Below are positions 1 to 12,400 of a DNA stretch of 64,000 nt, in pieces (positions within the stretch are counted from its first letter, which is position 1; each line of letters begins with the position of its first letter). The DNA is taken from NCBI GenBank assembly GCA_022579005.1, contig MU401483.1:62001-126000 (forward strand). The letters are read 5' to 3'. The notes beneath the pieces are model-generated. The model searched no databases. It saw nothing but the letters and a program-made list of their open reading frames with translations, and was not told the DNA's origin. Source of the stretch: Poronia punctata (Eukaryota; Ascomycota; Sordariomycetes; Xylariales; Xylariaceae). The position numbers were made by a program, and so were the translations under genes.

Positions 1-61
1 GAACAGAATAGAATATTATTAGACCATGATTATCATAGATAATGAATTGGAATTGTACGTG

Positions 62-93
62 TCTTCTCTTCTCTTCTCTTCTCTTCTCTCCTC
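62..93. repeat. TCTTC-type pyrimidine microsatellite
   Basis: A run of TCTTC/TCTCT units reads as pure pyrimidine on the plus strand. It lies downstream of the stop codon of the minus-strand gene at 291-1781. No function is evident. Confidence 0.8.
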
Positions 94-290
94 TTTGCTA
101 TATGACGGAACAACTGCGTAAGCAAAATGACCGCAACGTGAGATATTTTTCTTCTTCTTTGTTAAGCAAGGGAGAACTTGTCTATTTCATCAGCTATTTT
201 CATTATTCCTTACATTCTAATACAACAGGCACCGATATACCACGTAGATTATTACATGGGTATGTATATCTACCCCTTTATTCATTCACA

Positions 291-1781
291 TTATCCGGGT
301 AATCCCTTAATTACCTTGAAGATCTCCTCGTCCCTTAACGCCCTTGCGATAAGGACTTCTGTCAACATTGCTTCTATGGTATCCGATTCCGACTCTATGC
401 CTTCTCGCAGATGGGTATCAATTATTTCGCTGATTTCGCAGGTTTTCAACCTTTCTTCATTCATGGTGGACGTCAAGGTTTGACGACTACGGGTTTGGAC
501 AGAGCTTGGGACGGACACATGTGAAACTGTTGCTGTCCGGATTGGGGGTTTGGTTGGATTCTGTGATGCTGATGATTTCGACGCCACCGCTTTCGCCTTT
601 GTTTTCGCTTTCACTTCAGCCTTGGGTTTGGGTTTCCTTGGAAGGGTGGCCCGTGGTGTTACCGTTGTTTTGTAACGTTTAGGGGAAGGCATCGCCTCTG
701 GGACACTAGCCGGCGGATCAAGAACATCGTCGATCGGAGGAGGTAAGGCAGTTTCCCCTTTGGCATTACGACTTCGAGTGCCGTAGGGGTGTGTCTGTGA
801 AGTTACATCTCTTGGATTGCATCTGACACGTTTCGTGCTCGGCTGTACTACAGACTGCTCCTTTTGTCTATTCTCGGGTTCATGATGCTTAGCCTTTGGG
901 GGAGGGTTTGGCTTGTCTTTCTGCGCAGTTGTTCGTGTAAGTCTTCGGTTCTTCCCCGTAGGAGACTTCTCCTTGGAATCCTTTTGTACTTGCGCTCCGG
1001 GCCCCTTGGCCTTTAGCTGAGAGGCAGGCTTGTCTATTTGCGCATTCTTTTTCGGGGCGAGACTGTTGGTTTTCCTATTGGGAGACTTCTCCTGAGGTTC
1101 GGGTTGCGTTTCTACTACGTCCCGCTTGGTATTATCGGAAAGAGAGACAGGTTTTTCCATTTGCGCATGCAAAGGCGCAACATTGCGCCTCCGAGAATTA
1201 TCCCTGGTATCTAGCTGCTCTTGCGCTGCCGCCCCCTTGCCATCACGAAAAGGAAGTTGGCGCCTCGGTGGAATGTAGTCGTCGGTATTATATGGTCCCA
1301 CGGCGCTGGCGGCTAGTTGATGTGGTGGGCCGGCCTTCTTCTGATTCCCTGGTGGCGGCAGAGGCATATCTACACCCATACCACTAGGTGCTAGTTGTCT
1401 TTCTGGCCTAGGAATGTTGGGGGGATTACTGTCTTCAAACAGTGGTTGATTCGGGGTGGTGTCCGGCAATTCTGCATGATTATAGGTCGCATCCGAATAC
1501 GGCCGCTGAAGCGGTTCAAGGGGATGAAAAGCAGAGCTGAACCTCTCACCACGACGAGAGGGACTAGGGGCGAGAAACGCCGTCCGTAAGGATATAGGAG
1601 GGGGTCCGCTTGCTTGGAACCGTCTCCAGTACCCCGGAGTTGGCTGGCTATGGCTTGAAAAATCCCCGAGTTCCGGGTCGAGTACGGGGTACGGATATTG
1701 CTCACGCTGAGGGAGGGGCTGGGATTGAGTCTGGTACGGGTTATAGAAAGAGTGAAAAGTAGTCATGGCTTTTTGAACCAC
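291..1781 (-). CDS. Basic, disordered hypothetical protein with three internal AQxxKP repeats
   Basis: This is a single uninterrupted frame of 496 codons. I do not recognise the family. The protein is rich in Pro, Lys, Arg, Ser and Gln and looks disordered for most of its length. The middle holds three imperfect repeats of about 40 residues. Each begins AQ(M/I/K)(E/D)KP, and the first two also contain an EKSP motif. Several short basic clusters there could act as nuclear localisation signals, and a YGTRSR motif follows. The last 55 residues or so are different: acidic, regular and probably helical (MNEERLKTCEISEIIDTHL and onward), so this is the likeliest folded and conserved part. Translation could start at 1781 or at a second ATG at 1766, since only four residues separate the two. 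A nuclear, nucleic-acid-linked role is inferred from composition only. The gene sits about 670 bp from the AT-rich block yet shows no stop codons or AT drift, so it appears to be intact. Confidence 0.7.
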   Translation of the reverse strand: MVQKAMTTFHSFYNPYQTQSQPLPQREQYPYPVLDPELGDFSSHSQPTPGYWRRFQASGPPPISLRTAFLAPSPSRRGERFSSAFHPLEPLQRPYSDATYNHAELPDTTPNQPLFEDSNPPNIPRPERQLAPSGMGVDMPLPPPGNQKKAGPPHQLAASAVGPYNTDDYIPPRRQLPFRDGKGAAAQEQLDTRDNSRRRNVAPLHAQMEKPVSLSDNTKRDVVETQPEPQEKSPNRKTNSLAPKKNAQIDKPASQLKAKGPGAQVQKDSKEKSPTGKNRRLTRTTAQKDKPNPPPKAKHHEPENRQKEQSVVQPSTKRVRCNPRDVTSQTHPYGTRSRNAKGETALPPPIDDVLDPPASVPEAMPSPKRYKTTVTPRATLPRKPKPKAEVKAKTKAKAVASKSSASQNPTKPPIRTATVSHVSVPSSVQTRSRQTLTSTMNEERLKTCEISEIIDTHLREGIESESDTIEAMLTEVLIARALRDEEIFKVIKGLPG

Positions 1782-2446
1782 TCAGATTCTTTCTTATCTA
1801 CAATATTCGCCTGGGTATAACACATATATGGGGAAGAATTCTAGGCGCTCAAGTCTGTGTTTGCCAGTGGTTTTGTGTGTTTGCGGCTTGTGAAGCAATT
1901 TTACATGTCGGTAGGGTCAATCGCACATCCGGCTGGTGTTCATCATCCCAAGTCCAGTAACTGTGTCACCTGAGGAAGCTAGGTCGTCGAACAAATCCGA
2001 GTTGTGCAAAAGAAGGCATCACCTGTGTAGGTACATACCTACCTCCTAATGCTACCTACATGTAGGCATCTACATCCTAGGTTACCACCTGCAGCATGTG
2101 TATTCCTGTACGTGTTGCACCTGCCATACATCATGCCGTTATAGACCAAGAAACCGGTCGGCTCTTTCTTAACACAAAGACTTGGAAGGCATGTGAGATA
2201 CTCGTAGACAATGTAGATAGCACAATATCGAGTATTGCACAATGCACATGACCTCACCTAGGAGTGATGCTATGCAGCAAAATATTCCGTACTTGTAGAC
2301 GATGGCCGGTGCGATTATGTAATGTGGGTCATTCCATGCAGGGACCCAAAGCTACCGGTATTACAATAGTGGGTACCTCTAACACGACTCTAACGTGATT
2401 TTCGCGGCTCCAACAAATTAATGTTTGGTTAGTACCTTCGACGGTA
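1782..2446. other. Intergenic spacer up to the AT-rich block
   Basis: No convincing reading frame occurs here. The stretch contains several CCTACCTA/TAGGTA-type motifs around 2028-2090, which recur in other intergenic regions of the window. It has ordinary base composition right up to the terminal repeat of the AT-rich block, so there is no gradual drift toward the block. It would hold the promoter of the minus-strand gene at 291-1781. Confidence 0.6.
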
Positions 2447-2596
2447 GGCTATTAAGCCATTATCTGCTATTACCTATTTCCTTGCACTTTTTTTTTTTTT
2501 TTCTATGTTTTGTACAAAAAACTTTTTTATTTTATGTTTTGCACAAAAAACTTTTTTTTTTTATATTTTGCATACTAAACTTTTTTATTTTTTATA
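2447..2596 (+). repeat. Left inverted terminal repeat of the AT-rich block
   Basis: The outer 25 bp hold three 7-mers at 2448 (GCTATTA), 2456 (GCCATTA) and 2466 (GCTATTA), spaced 8 and 10 bp apart. A T-tract follows, then about three copies of a roughly 32 bp unit of the type TTTTATGTTTTGCACAAAAA. The reverse complement of 24472-24606 has the same order of parts. Two of the three 7-mers differ from the right copy by a C-to-T change in CpA context, the classic RIP change. Confidence 0.75.
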
Positions 2597-4589
2597 TTAA
2601 AATATAATATTATCTTGCTTATAGTTTAAATTATTTATAATACTTTATTTTTCTTTTTAAATTAATTTTATTTGCAACTAGATTATAAATTTATTTTATT
2701 TTAAATATAATATTAATAATATTTTTATAAACATTAACTAAAATAGTAGCAAATATAAACTTTATACTTTATAACGCTAGCTTTATAAATAAGGCTTAAA
2801 ATAAAAAAGCTAATATTAAACTAAAAATTTTGCTAAAAAAATTTAAGCTTTTTTTAGTTATAGCTAAAATAATAAATTTATATAAAAATACTTAACTAAA
2901 ACTAGCTACTTAAAAATAAGTTAATAAATAATTTAATAAATTTAAACTTAGTATAGCATATTATAATAACGCTATAAACTTAAAAAATGTAATAAAGCTA
3001 ATTAATAAGTATAAAAATCTTTTACTTAGTATTTATAATATAGTTTTATAATTAAAAGGTTTAAAAAAAACTATTTTTATAAGTTTATTTAAACTTAAAT
3101 AAGCTTTGCTATTAATAAAAATTTTATTTATTAATATTATAAAAAAATATAGCTAAAGTAAATTTAATAAAAAAGTAAGTTAACTACGTATTAGTATAAG
3201 TAATATATTATTTTTAGCTATAATTTTATATAGTATTTTAATAAGTATATAAAGCTTTAAAAAATAAGGTTTAAAGTAAATAAAAAATGCATAGCTAAAA
3301 AGGCATTAGCTAATTATTTTAAATTTATGCTTATATTAACGCTTATTTATATATAATTATTTAAATTTACGTTAGCTTAATTACTTATACTTTAATAAAT
3401 ATTTTAAAGCAATATATATATATAATAGCGTTTGCTAGCTTTTAACTATTGTTTACTTAAATAAATATAAGTATTAAAATTACTTTTTTTGCTAGCGCTT
3501 AAAGCTTTTTTACTAAAGTTAATAAAACTAATATAGTATATAAAAGCTTTAATAGTATATACTTTATTTATTATTAAAGTAACTAGCTAGCTTTTTACTA
3601 TTTATAAAAAACTAGTAAATAAAACTAAAAAATTAAAGTATAGTAGCGTAGCTTTTAATATAAGTTAACTAATTTTTAAATTTATTTTATAAATAAACTA
3701 TTTATAACTAAATATTTTAACTTTAATAACTATTAAAATTTTATTACTATATATATAATTTATAAGCTTATACTTTATTAAAAAGTAAAGCAGTTTATAT
3801 AACTTTAAAATAACTATAAAATTTAAAAGCAAAAAAACTAGCTTTATATTGTTGCTAAAAAACTTTTTAAAATTTATAAAAACTGCGCTAATAACTAAAA
3901 AATTTTTATACTTAAAGGCTTTATAGCTAAAAAAATGCTTTATACTATAGTTACACTTTTAAAAAAAGTTAAAATAAATATTTTTATACTTATAAAAATA
4001 AAGTAATAATATAATAAATAGCTAAAAAAAATAAGCTTTTAATAAAGATTTTATAATAATGCTAATTATTAATATTTATATTTTTAAATATATTTAAAAC
4101 TATAACAACGTATATGTAATTATAAAAAGTTAAGCTAAAAGCTTTGTTTTATAATTATTTTATATTTAACTAGCAGCTTTAACGTATATATAAATTAAAT
4201 ATATTATATTACTAAATACTTAATTACTAATATACTTAATTAAACATATTAAACTAAAACTATTTAATTTATAAAAAATATAATAGCTTACTAAGCAACC
4301 TTATTTTTTAAAGTATGCTTTAAAGTTTAAAAAAAAACTAGGAAAATATAAGCAATGCTACTTTTAAAACCTTTAAAAGCATGCTAAGCATATATAAAGA
4401 AAATAAAAAAAAAAAAAAATATAAAATAGCAAAATTTATATAAATAAGTAGTTAACTTGCTTTTTATTACCTACTACTTTTTTTTTTTTATTAGTTTTTT
4501 TAACTTTTAAAGCTTAGTAATAGTAATAGCAGTAGTAGCAAAATAAAATACTTTATAGCCTTTTTATTTTTTTAAACTTTTATTATATA

Positions 4590-4965
4590 ACTTTAGCAAG
4601 GTTACTTTTATATTTTATTAAATATTAAACTTTAATAAAGTTGCTTTTATATTTTACTAAGTACTAAACTTTAATAAGGTTAGCTTTAAGTTTTACTAAG
4701 TACTAAACTTTAGCAAGGTTAATATTAAGTTTTATTAAGTACTAGACTTTAGTAAAGTTAGCTTTAAGTTTTGCTAAGCAAATTAAGGCAATAGTAAAGT
4801 TAGCATTAGGTTTTACTAAATACTAAACTTTAATAAAGTTAGCATTAGGTTTTGCTAAGCAAACTAAAGTAGTAGCAAAGTTAGTATTAAGTTTTGCTAA
4901 GCAAACTAAAATAGTAGTAAAGTTAGTATTAAGTTTTGCTAAGCAAACTAAAGCAAAGTTTTTAA
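4590..4965. repeat. Tandem array, about 39 bp monomer
   Basis: About nine imperfect copies of a unit like AACTTTAATAAAGTTAGC plus TTTTACTAAGTACT follow each other. Measured starts at 4666, 4705 and 4744 give a 39 bp period. Later copies switch to a GCTAAGCAAACTAAAGTAGT variant. The array lies inside the AT-rich block and has no coding content. Confidence 0.75.
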
Positions 4966-7900
4966 TTTTTTTAATAGCTTAAATGCTAAGACTTTTTTAA
5001 AAAACTAAAGCAATAAAAAAGCTAGTAATAATAGTAATAATAATAATAATAGTAATAATAATAGCTTTTTTTAAAACAATAATAGCAATTTTTTTATATA
5101 TAGCTACTAAGCTAAAAGTATAAAACCTTTAACTAACTATATTAAAAAGCTTAAATGCTTATACTTTTTTAGTTATTAGCTATAATTATTATTTTAGCTA
5201 ACTAAAAACATTATAGCAAAAAAAGCTTTTAATACTTTATTTTTTAAATTAAAAGCAAAAATATTATTTTTTTTTGCTAGGTTTATAATAAAAATAAGGT
5301 TTTTTTAGCACTAAATATATAAATATACTTTAAGTATTTAAATGCTTTTAAGCATAATAAGCTTATTTTTTTTAAGCAAGTTTTTTACTAAATAATATTA
5401 GCTATTACTATTTAACTTAAACTATTTTAATAGTTTAATTTATAATTAACTATTAATTTTGCTTTATATTATTATATTTATTTGTTTAAAATATATATAA
5501 TATTTTAAATTAACTAATAGTTTAATAAATAATTAAAGCTAATTACTTTTATTTTAAACAAAATTATTAAGTAAGCATATAAAAGTACTAATATTATATA
5601 AAGCTTATTAAGTATTAGTATACTTATATAAAAATAAAAAGTAATATTTAAACTTGCTTACTAGCTTTTTATTTTAAAATATAAAAATTTTAATTTTATT
5701 ATAATAGCAATATAATTTTTATAATTTTAACTATATAAATATAGCTAAATATAATACTTTATTTAGCTTATGCTTAATTTTTTTAAATAATTTTAACTGC
5801 TTTTTAGCTTTTTTTATACTTATATTAACATTATATAGCTTATTTATTTTTAAAGTCTTATATAAAATTAGTATTTTAAAGTTTTTAAAATTAATATTGC
5901 TATTATAAGTTAAGCAAAGCAAAGTAGTTATAAACTTGCTAAAAAAAAACATAGCATTTAAAGCGTAGTTAATAGTAGTAAGTTAAATAAAAAAACATAG
6001 CAAATTTAGTATAAATATATTTAAGTTTAGCTTATTATTTAAAATTTTAATAAAGTTTAACTTAAGCTATTTTTTTTTATAATTAAAGCAGCTATTAGTT
6101 AAAAAGTATTTAGTTTAAATTATATAATAAAAGTTTTTACTATATTTTTTATTTATTGCTGCTTATATAAGTAAATTAAGCTAAAATTTACTATAACTAA
6201 AGCATTGCTTATAATTAAAATATTTTTATTAAATTGCGCTATAAAGCTTTTAACTAATAAAGCAAACAAAACTTAGTTTTTTAAGATTTATTATGTTAGT
6301 AGCTATAGCTTTAGCTTTAAATAATTATAGTAAGCAAAAGTAAATAAAAATAAAGCTAAAAATAAATAAATGCAAAAAATAAAAAAAAATAAAAATTATA
6401 AAAAAAAAAAAAGCTAGGCTAGGTTAAAAAACTAGCAAAAAACTTTTATATATATAAAAACGTAACGCTTTATTTATTACTTTTTTTTTCTAGCCTTTTT
6501 TCCTTTTTGCTTTTTTTATTTTGCTATAGTATAAAAATTTTTTATTAAAATATAGCACTATATACTACTTTATAATAAATTTACTATTAAAATATATAAT
6601 CTTTATTATAAATAAAAAATGTTGCTATTGCTAATAATATATTTAGTATAGCTAAATATATACTTTAATATTATAAAATTATTATTTTATACTATTTTTA
6701 GCATATAAAAAAATAATAAATATTATTTTTTATAATTACTTTTTAGCAAAGCTTATAAAAGCTAGTATATTTACTTGCAAACAAATATATTACTTATATA
6801 AGCATTAATATAGTATACTTATAAATATATTTTAAAGTTATATAATTTACTAGTAAGTAGTATAGTATTTTATGCTTACTATTATAACTAAAAGCTATAC
6901 TATTTAAAGCTACTATTTTTTACTTAAGTAAAAAGCTTTTAAACTGCTAGTTTTTAAAAATTTAAAAGCAATATAGATTATATATATTAAAATTTATTAG
7001 CTTTTTAGTACTATAAACTATTTTTTTTAAAGCTACTACTACTTTACTTAATAAATATTGCTAAGCACTTAGCAATATAAATTAATATGTTTATAAAATA
7101 TAACTACTTAACTTACTAGTATTATATACTTATTGCTTTTTTTAAATATAGTAGCTATTTTTTAAACTTTTTTTTTAAAATTAAGCTTTAACCTTTAATT
7201 ATTTATTATAACTATAGCAAGCTAAAACTTTACTATTTAAAGTTAATAAAGCAGAAATTTAAATAAACTATTGTTAGCATAAAGCTATATAATTTATAAG
7301 TTATAAATAACTAAAAAGCTTTAAAAAGTATTAGTTTTTAACTTAATAAAAATATTTAGTTAAAACTTATTAATATTAGCTTTAAAAATACTATAGTTAT
7401 TTAAGTAATAATATACTATTAAATAAATAATAACTAATTAAGTAAGCTATTTATAGTTTTGCTATTAAGTTGTTTAATATACTTAAATATATATAGCTTA
7501 TTTTTAAAATAAAAATATACTACTAAAAGCTTTTATTACTTTATTTAATAAAATGCTTAAAATAATTTAAGTAATATAGTACGTATTAAATGCTACTTAA
7601 CCTTACTATAACTTTAAAAGCTAAACTTTAAAACCTATAAAGCTGCAAGCTATTACTTATTTTATAAAATGCTTGCTTTTAATTATAATAATATAAGTTT
7701 TATATATTACTACTTAACTTACTATAGCTTTAAGCTAAAGCTTTTGCTTAGCTACTTTATATAATTTTACTTAGCTACTTTGCTATTTTGCTTATAATAA
7801 AAAAGTTAACTTAGCTTTTAATAGCTATTTATATTTATAAGCAATTGCTAAAGTAGCAGCAACACTAGTATTGCTTTTTTTTTTTATTATTTTTTTATTT

Positions 7901-8940
7901 TTATAGCTAATTATTATAAAATAATAAATTAATTTTAACTTTTAAAGCTATAATAATTAAAAAAACTAAATATTTATTAAAAGCTTTTAAGCTTGCTTTT
8001 AATAATAGGTTTATAGCAAAATACGTAGCAATATTACTATATTTTATATAAAGGAAAAGATTAGCAAAAGCTTTTTATAATAAATATTATAACTAACTTT
8101 ATTAATAGCTATTATATGCATATATTTTTTATTAGTATATAAGCGCTGCGCTTTTATTTTAGTTTATTATTTATTTTACTAATTTATACTTTAGCATACT
8201 TAATATAAAAAAAAAATAGCATTATATATTATTATATATTATAAATATAAACTATAGCTTTATTACGTGTTTAAAACCTTATTAAATTAATTTTAAATTG
8301 CTTTAATACTTATTATTTAATTATAGTAGCTTATTAGCACTGCTTAGCTACGCTTACTAAAATAACAATATGCTTTAAAAAACGTAGCTTTTTTTAAATA
8401 GTTTATATTTACTAATTAAGTTAAAATATAGGTGCTAGATTTTCTTAGTTAAAATAATAAAATTAATAGCTAAATAGCTAAAAAAAAAGGCAATTTGCTA
8501 TATACTTTATTTAAGGTTATTATAGCAGCAGCACTTTTGCTATAGCTTAAAAAACTATAGCAGCGCTAGTAAAAAAAGTTAATAAATGCTGTTTAAGTTA
8601 AAAAACTAAATATGTACTATTATATATAATAATATTATAGTATAGCAACGTTATTAGTTACTTATAAACGTTGCTATAAGCTACTATAAAGTAGCTAGCT
8701 TTTATTATAAAGGCTATAGCATTTTTTTTACTGCTAAAAGGTAGCTACTATTTTAAATAATAATAAGATTTTATTTTACTTTTTTATGCTTATATAAGTT
8801 TTTTTTAAATATAAGTGCTTACTATTATATACTTTTTAAGCTTTTATACCTTTTAATTAATATTTAATTAGCTATATATTAATATTAGCAAAACTAAGCA
8901 GTGCTAATAGTAATATGCTATTTAAAATTTTTAATTTTTA

Positions 8941-10000
8941 TATACTTACTAGCTTTATTTAAGTTAAAAATATAGCTTAAAAGCTTTTTATTTAAGTAAG
9001 CTGTTTTTAATAAATTATTTATATAAAAAAATTTAAAAATTAACTTATAAAACTATTTTTTTAGCTAGTTAAAAAAAAGTTAAAAAAATATAACCTTAAG
9101 TGCTCTTTGCGCTTTTAAATTTTAATATATAAGTAAAGTATTAAAACTAGTACTTATAATGCTTATTATGCTTAAAAAAACTAAAAAATTAAATATATAC
9201 TTAAGTGCTTTTAAAGCTTTTAGTACTTATTAAAAGTATTAATAAAAGCTATAGTATACTTTAGTAGCTAAAGTATACTTTAGTATATTAATATTATTAA
9301 TAGCTATAAATTATTATAATAGTTATAAAAAAAAGCTTATAGCTACTTTTTTTATATATTTACTAACTTTATTTAAATTAAAAATATAGCTAAAAAAGCT
9401 TTTATTTAAGTAAGCTATTTTTAATAAATTATTTATATAGGAAATTTTAAAAGTTAACTTATAAAACTACTTTTTTAGCTAGTTAAAAAAAAGTTAAAAA
9501 AATATAACTTTAAGTGCTTTTTATACTTTAAATACTTAGTTTATAAAAATAGTACTAAAGCATATACTAAAAATGTTTTTTATACTTAAAATAACTAAAA
9601 ATTAAAAAGAACTTAAATGCTTTTTATGCTTTAAATACTTAAGTTATAAAAATAGTATTAAAGCATATATTAAAAGTATTTTTAATACTTAAAGTAACTA
9701 AATATTAAGCAAGACCTTATATGTTTTTTAAGCTTTAAATATTTATTATATAAATAATAGTATTATAAAAAGCTATAGTATACTTTAGCATATATTACTA
9801 ATAACTATAAATTATTATAAAAGTTATTAAAAAAAGGTTATAGCTACTTTTTTTATATACTTATTAACTTTAGCTAAGTTAAAAATATAGCTTAAAAGCT
9901 TTATTTTTAAGTAAAAGATTTTTAATAAATTATTTATATAAAAAATTTTAAAAGTTAACTTATAAAACTATTTTTATAGCTAGTTAAAAAGTAGTTAAAA
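8941..10000 (+). repeat. Three direct copies of a roughly 150 bp dispersed repeat
   Basis: Copies begin near 8941, 9354 and 9852. Each runs from TATACTTACTAGCTTTATTT through AAAATATAGCTTAAAAGC to ACTTATAAAACTA and a GTTAAAAAAA tail. The second and third are also preceded by a shared stretch with AAGTATACTTTAG-type sequence, extending homology to about 230 bp. Two copies in the opposite orientation lie at 14089-14242 and 14570-14725. Confidence 0.7.
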
Positions 10001-10089
10001 AAAATTAAATATAATAAAAAGTAATAAATATTATAAAAGCTATAAAGGCCTTATAGCTAAAAAGAAAAAAGTAGTAAAAAAAGTATTTG

Positions 10090-12400
10090 CTTTTATAATT
10101 TTTGCTTTTTAGCTTTATAATACTATATAGCTACTTTAGCTTAAGTATTAAAAGCGTTATAAGCTTTTAAGTAGCTTTTTAGCTTTTTAGCTTTATAGCT
10201 ATTTTAATATAAATATTAAAAGCGTAATAAGCTTTTAAGTAGCTTTTAGCTTTGCTATACTTTATAGCTAACTAAGTTTAAGTACTAAAAGCGCTAAAAG
10301 CTTTAAAGTAGCTTTTTAGCTTTAAAATTACTTTATAGCTACTTTAACCTAAGTATTAAAAGCATAGTAAGCTTTTAAGTAGCCTTTTAGCTTTTTAGCT
10401 TTAAAGTTACTTTATAGCTACTTTAGCTTAAAAACTAAAAACGTAATAAGCTTTTAAGTAGCTTTTAGCCTTTTAGCTTTAAAGTTACTTTATAGCTATT
10501 TTAGCTTAAAAACTAAAAGCATAGTAAGCTTTTAAATAGCTTTTAGCTTTTTAGCTTTAAAGTTACTTTATAGCTACTTTAGCTTAAAAATTAAAAATGT
10601 AGTAAGCTTTTAAGTAGCTTTTTAGCTTTACTATACTTTATAGCTAACTAGGTTTAAGTACTAAAAGCACTATAAGCTTTTAAGTAGCTTTTTAGCCTTG
10701 CTATACCTTATAGCTACTTTAGCTTAGAAACTAAAAGCGCTATAAGCTTTTAAGTAGCTTTTAGCTTTTTAGCTTTAAAGTTACCTTATAGCTACTTTAG
10801 CTTAAAAACTAAAAGCGCTATAAGCTTTTAAGTAGCTTTTTAGCCTTGCTATACCTTATAGCTACTTTAGTATAAGTATTAATAGCGTAGTAAGCTTTTA
10901 AGTAGCCTTTAGCTTTACTATACTTTATAGCTAGCTAGGTTTAAGTACTAAGAGCATAGTAAGCTTTTAAGTAGCTTTTAGCCTTGCTATACTTTATAGC
11001 TAACTAGGTTTAAGTACTAAAAGCGCTATAAGCCTTTAAGTAGCTTTTTAGCTTTGCTATACTTTATAACTAACTAGGTTTAAGTACTAAAAGCGCTATA
11101 AGCTTTTAAGTAGCTTTTTAGCTTTTTAGCTTTAGCTTAAAAACTAAAACTATAGTAAGCCTTTAAGTAGCTTTTAGCCTTGCTATACTTTATAGCTACT
11201 TTAGCTTAAAAATTAAAAGCGCTATAAGCTTTTAAGTAGCTTTTAGCCTTTTAGCTTTAAAGTTACTTTATAGCTACTTTAGCTTAAAAACTAAAAGCGC
11301 TATAAGCTTTTAAATAACTTTTTAGCTTTGCTATACTTTATAGCTAACTAAGTTTAAGTACTAAAAGCGCTATAAGCTTTTAAGTAGCTTTTTAGCTTTT
11401 TAGCTTTAGCTTAAAAACTAAAAGCATAGTAAGCTTTTAAGTAGCTTTTAGCTTTATTATATTTTATAGCTACTTTAGCCTAAAAACTAAAAGCGCTATA
11501 AGCTTTTAAGTAGCTTTTAGCCTTTTAGCTTTAAAGTTACTTTATAGCTACTTTAGCTTAAAAACTAAAAGTGCTATAAGCTTTTAAGTAGCTTTTTAGC
11601 TTTATTATATTTTATAGCTAACTAGGTTTAAGTATTAAAAGCGCTATAAGCTTTTAAGTAGCTTTTTAGCTTTGCTATACCTTATAGCTACTTTAGCTTA
11701 AAAACTAAAAGCGCTATAAGCTTTTAAGTAGCTTTTAGCTTTGCTATACTTTATAGCTATTTTAGCTTAAAAACTAAAAGTGCTATAAGCTTTTAAATAG
11801 TTTTTAGCCTTGCTATACTTTATAGCTAACTAAGTTTAAGTATTAAAAGCGCTATAAGCTTTTAAGTAGCTTTTTAGTTTTGCTATACTTTATAATTACT
11901 TTAATATAAATATTAATAGCGTAATAAGCTTTTAAGTAGCTTTTAGCTTTGCTATACTTTATAGCTAACTAGGTTTAAGTATTAAAAGTATAGTAAGCTT
12001 TTAAGTAGCTTTTAATTTTATTATACTTTATAGCTAACTAAGTTTAAGTATTAAAAGTACTATAAGCTTTTAAGTAGCTTTTTAGCTTTTTAGCTTTTTA
12101 GCTTTAGCTTAAAAACTAAAACTACTATAAGCTTTAAAGTAGCTTTTTAGCTTTAAAGTTACTTTATAGCTAACTAAATTTAAATATTTAAAGCACTATA
12201 AGCTTTAAAGCAGCTTTTTAGCTTTTTAGCTTTAAAGTTACTTTATAACTACTTTAGCTTAAGTATTAAAAGCGCTATAAGCTTTAAAGTAGCTTTTTAG
12301 CTTTTTAGCTTTAAAGTTACTTTATAGCTATTTTAGCTTAAGTACTAAAAGCGCTATAAGCTTTAAAGTAGCTATTTAGCTTTTTAGCTTTATAGTTATT
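10090..12400. repeat. Large tandem array, 68-79 bp monomer, about 30 copies
   Basis: The motif AAGCTTTTAAGTAGCTTTTAG recurs with starts at 10161, 10229, 10298, 10369, 10448 and 10526 and onward, giving steps of 68 to 79 bp. Monomers continue through TATAGCTACTTTAGCTTAAA and ACTAAAAGCGCTATAAGC. Copies differ by short insertions (an extra TTTAGCTTTAAAGTTAC segment) and by substitutions. This is the largest satellite-like array in the AT-rich block and sits near its centre. Confidence 0.85.

Noticed and set aside
2425..2607. Phe/Leu-rich frame at the left end, and a similar one at 24456-24788 on the other strand
   Set aside because: Both read the T-tract and TTTTGCACAAAAAAC units of the terminal repeats. 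They resemble each other because the ends are inverted copies, not because they encode a protein.
5731..5952. 73-codon minus-strand frame inside the AT-rich block
   Set aside because: It consists almost only of Lys, Ile, Leu, Asn and Phe, as any open stretch of AT-rich DNA would. It has no motif and no neighbouring coding signal.
10090..12400. Possible CRISPR-like array
   Set aside because: The repeats are directly tandem with no unique spacers, and the genome is fungal.
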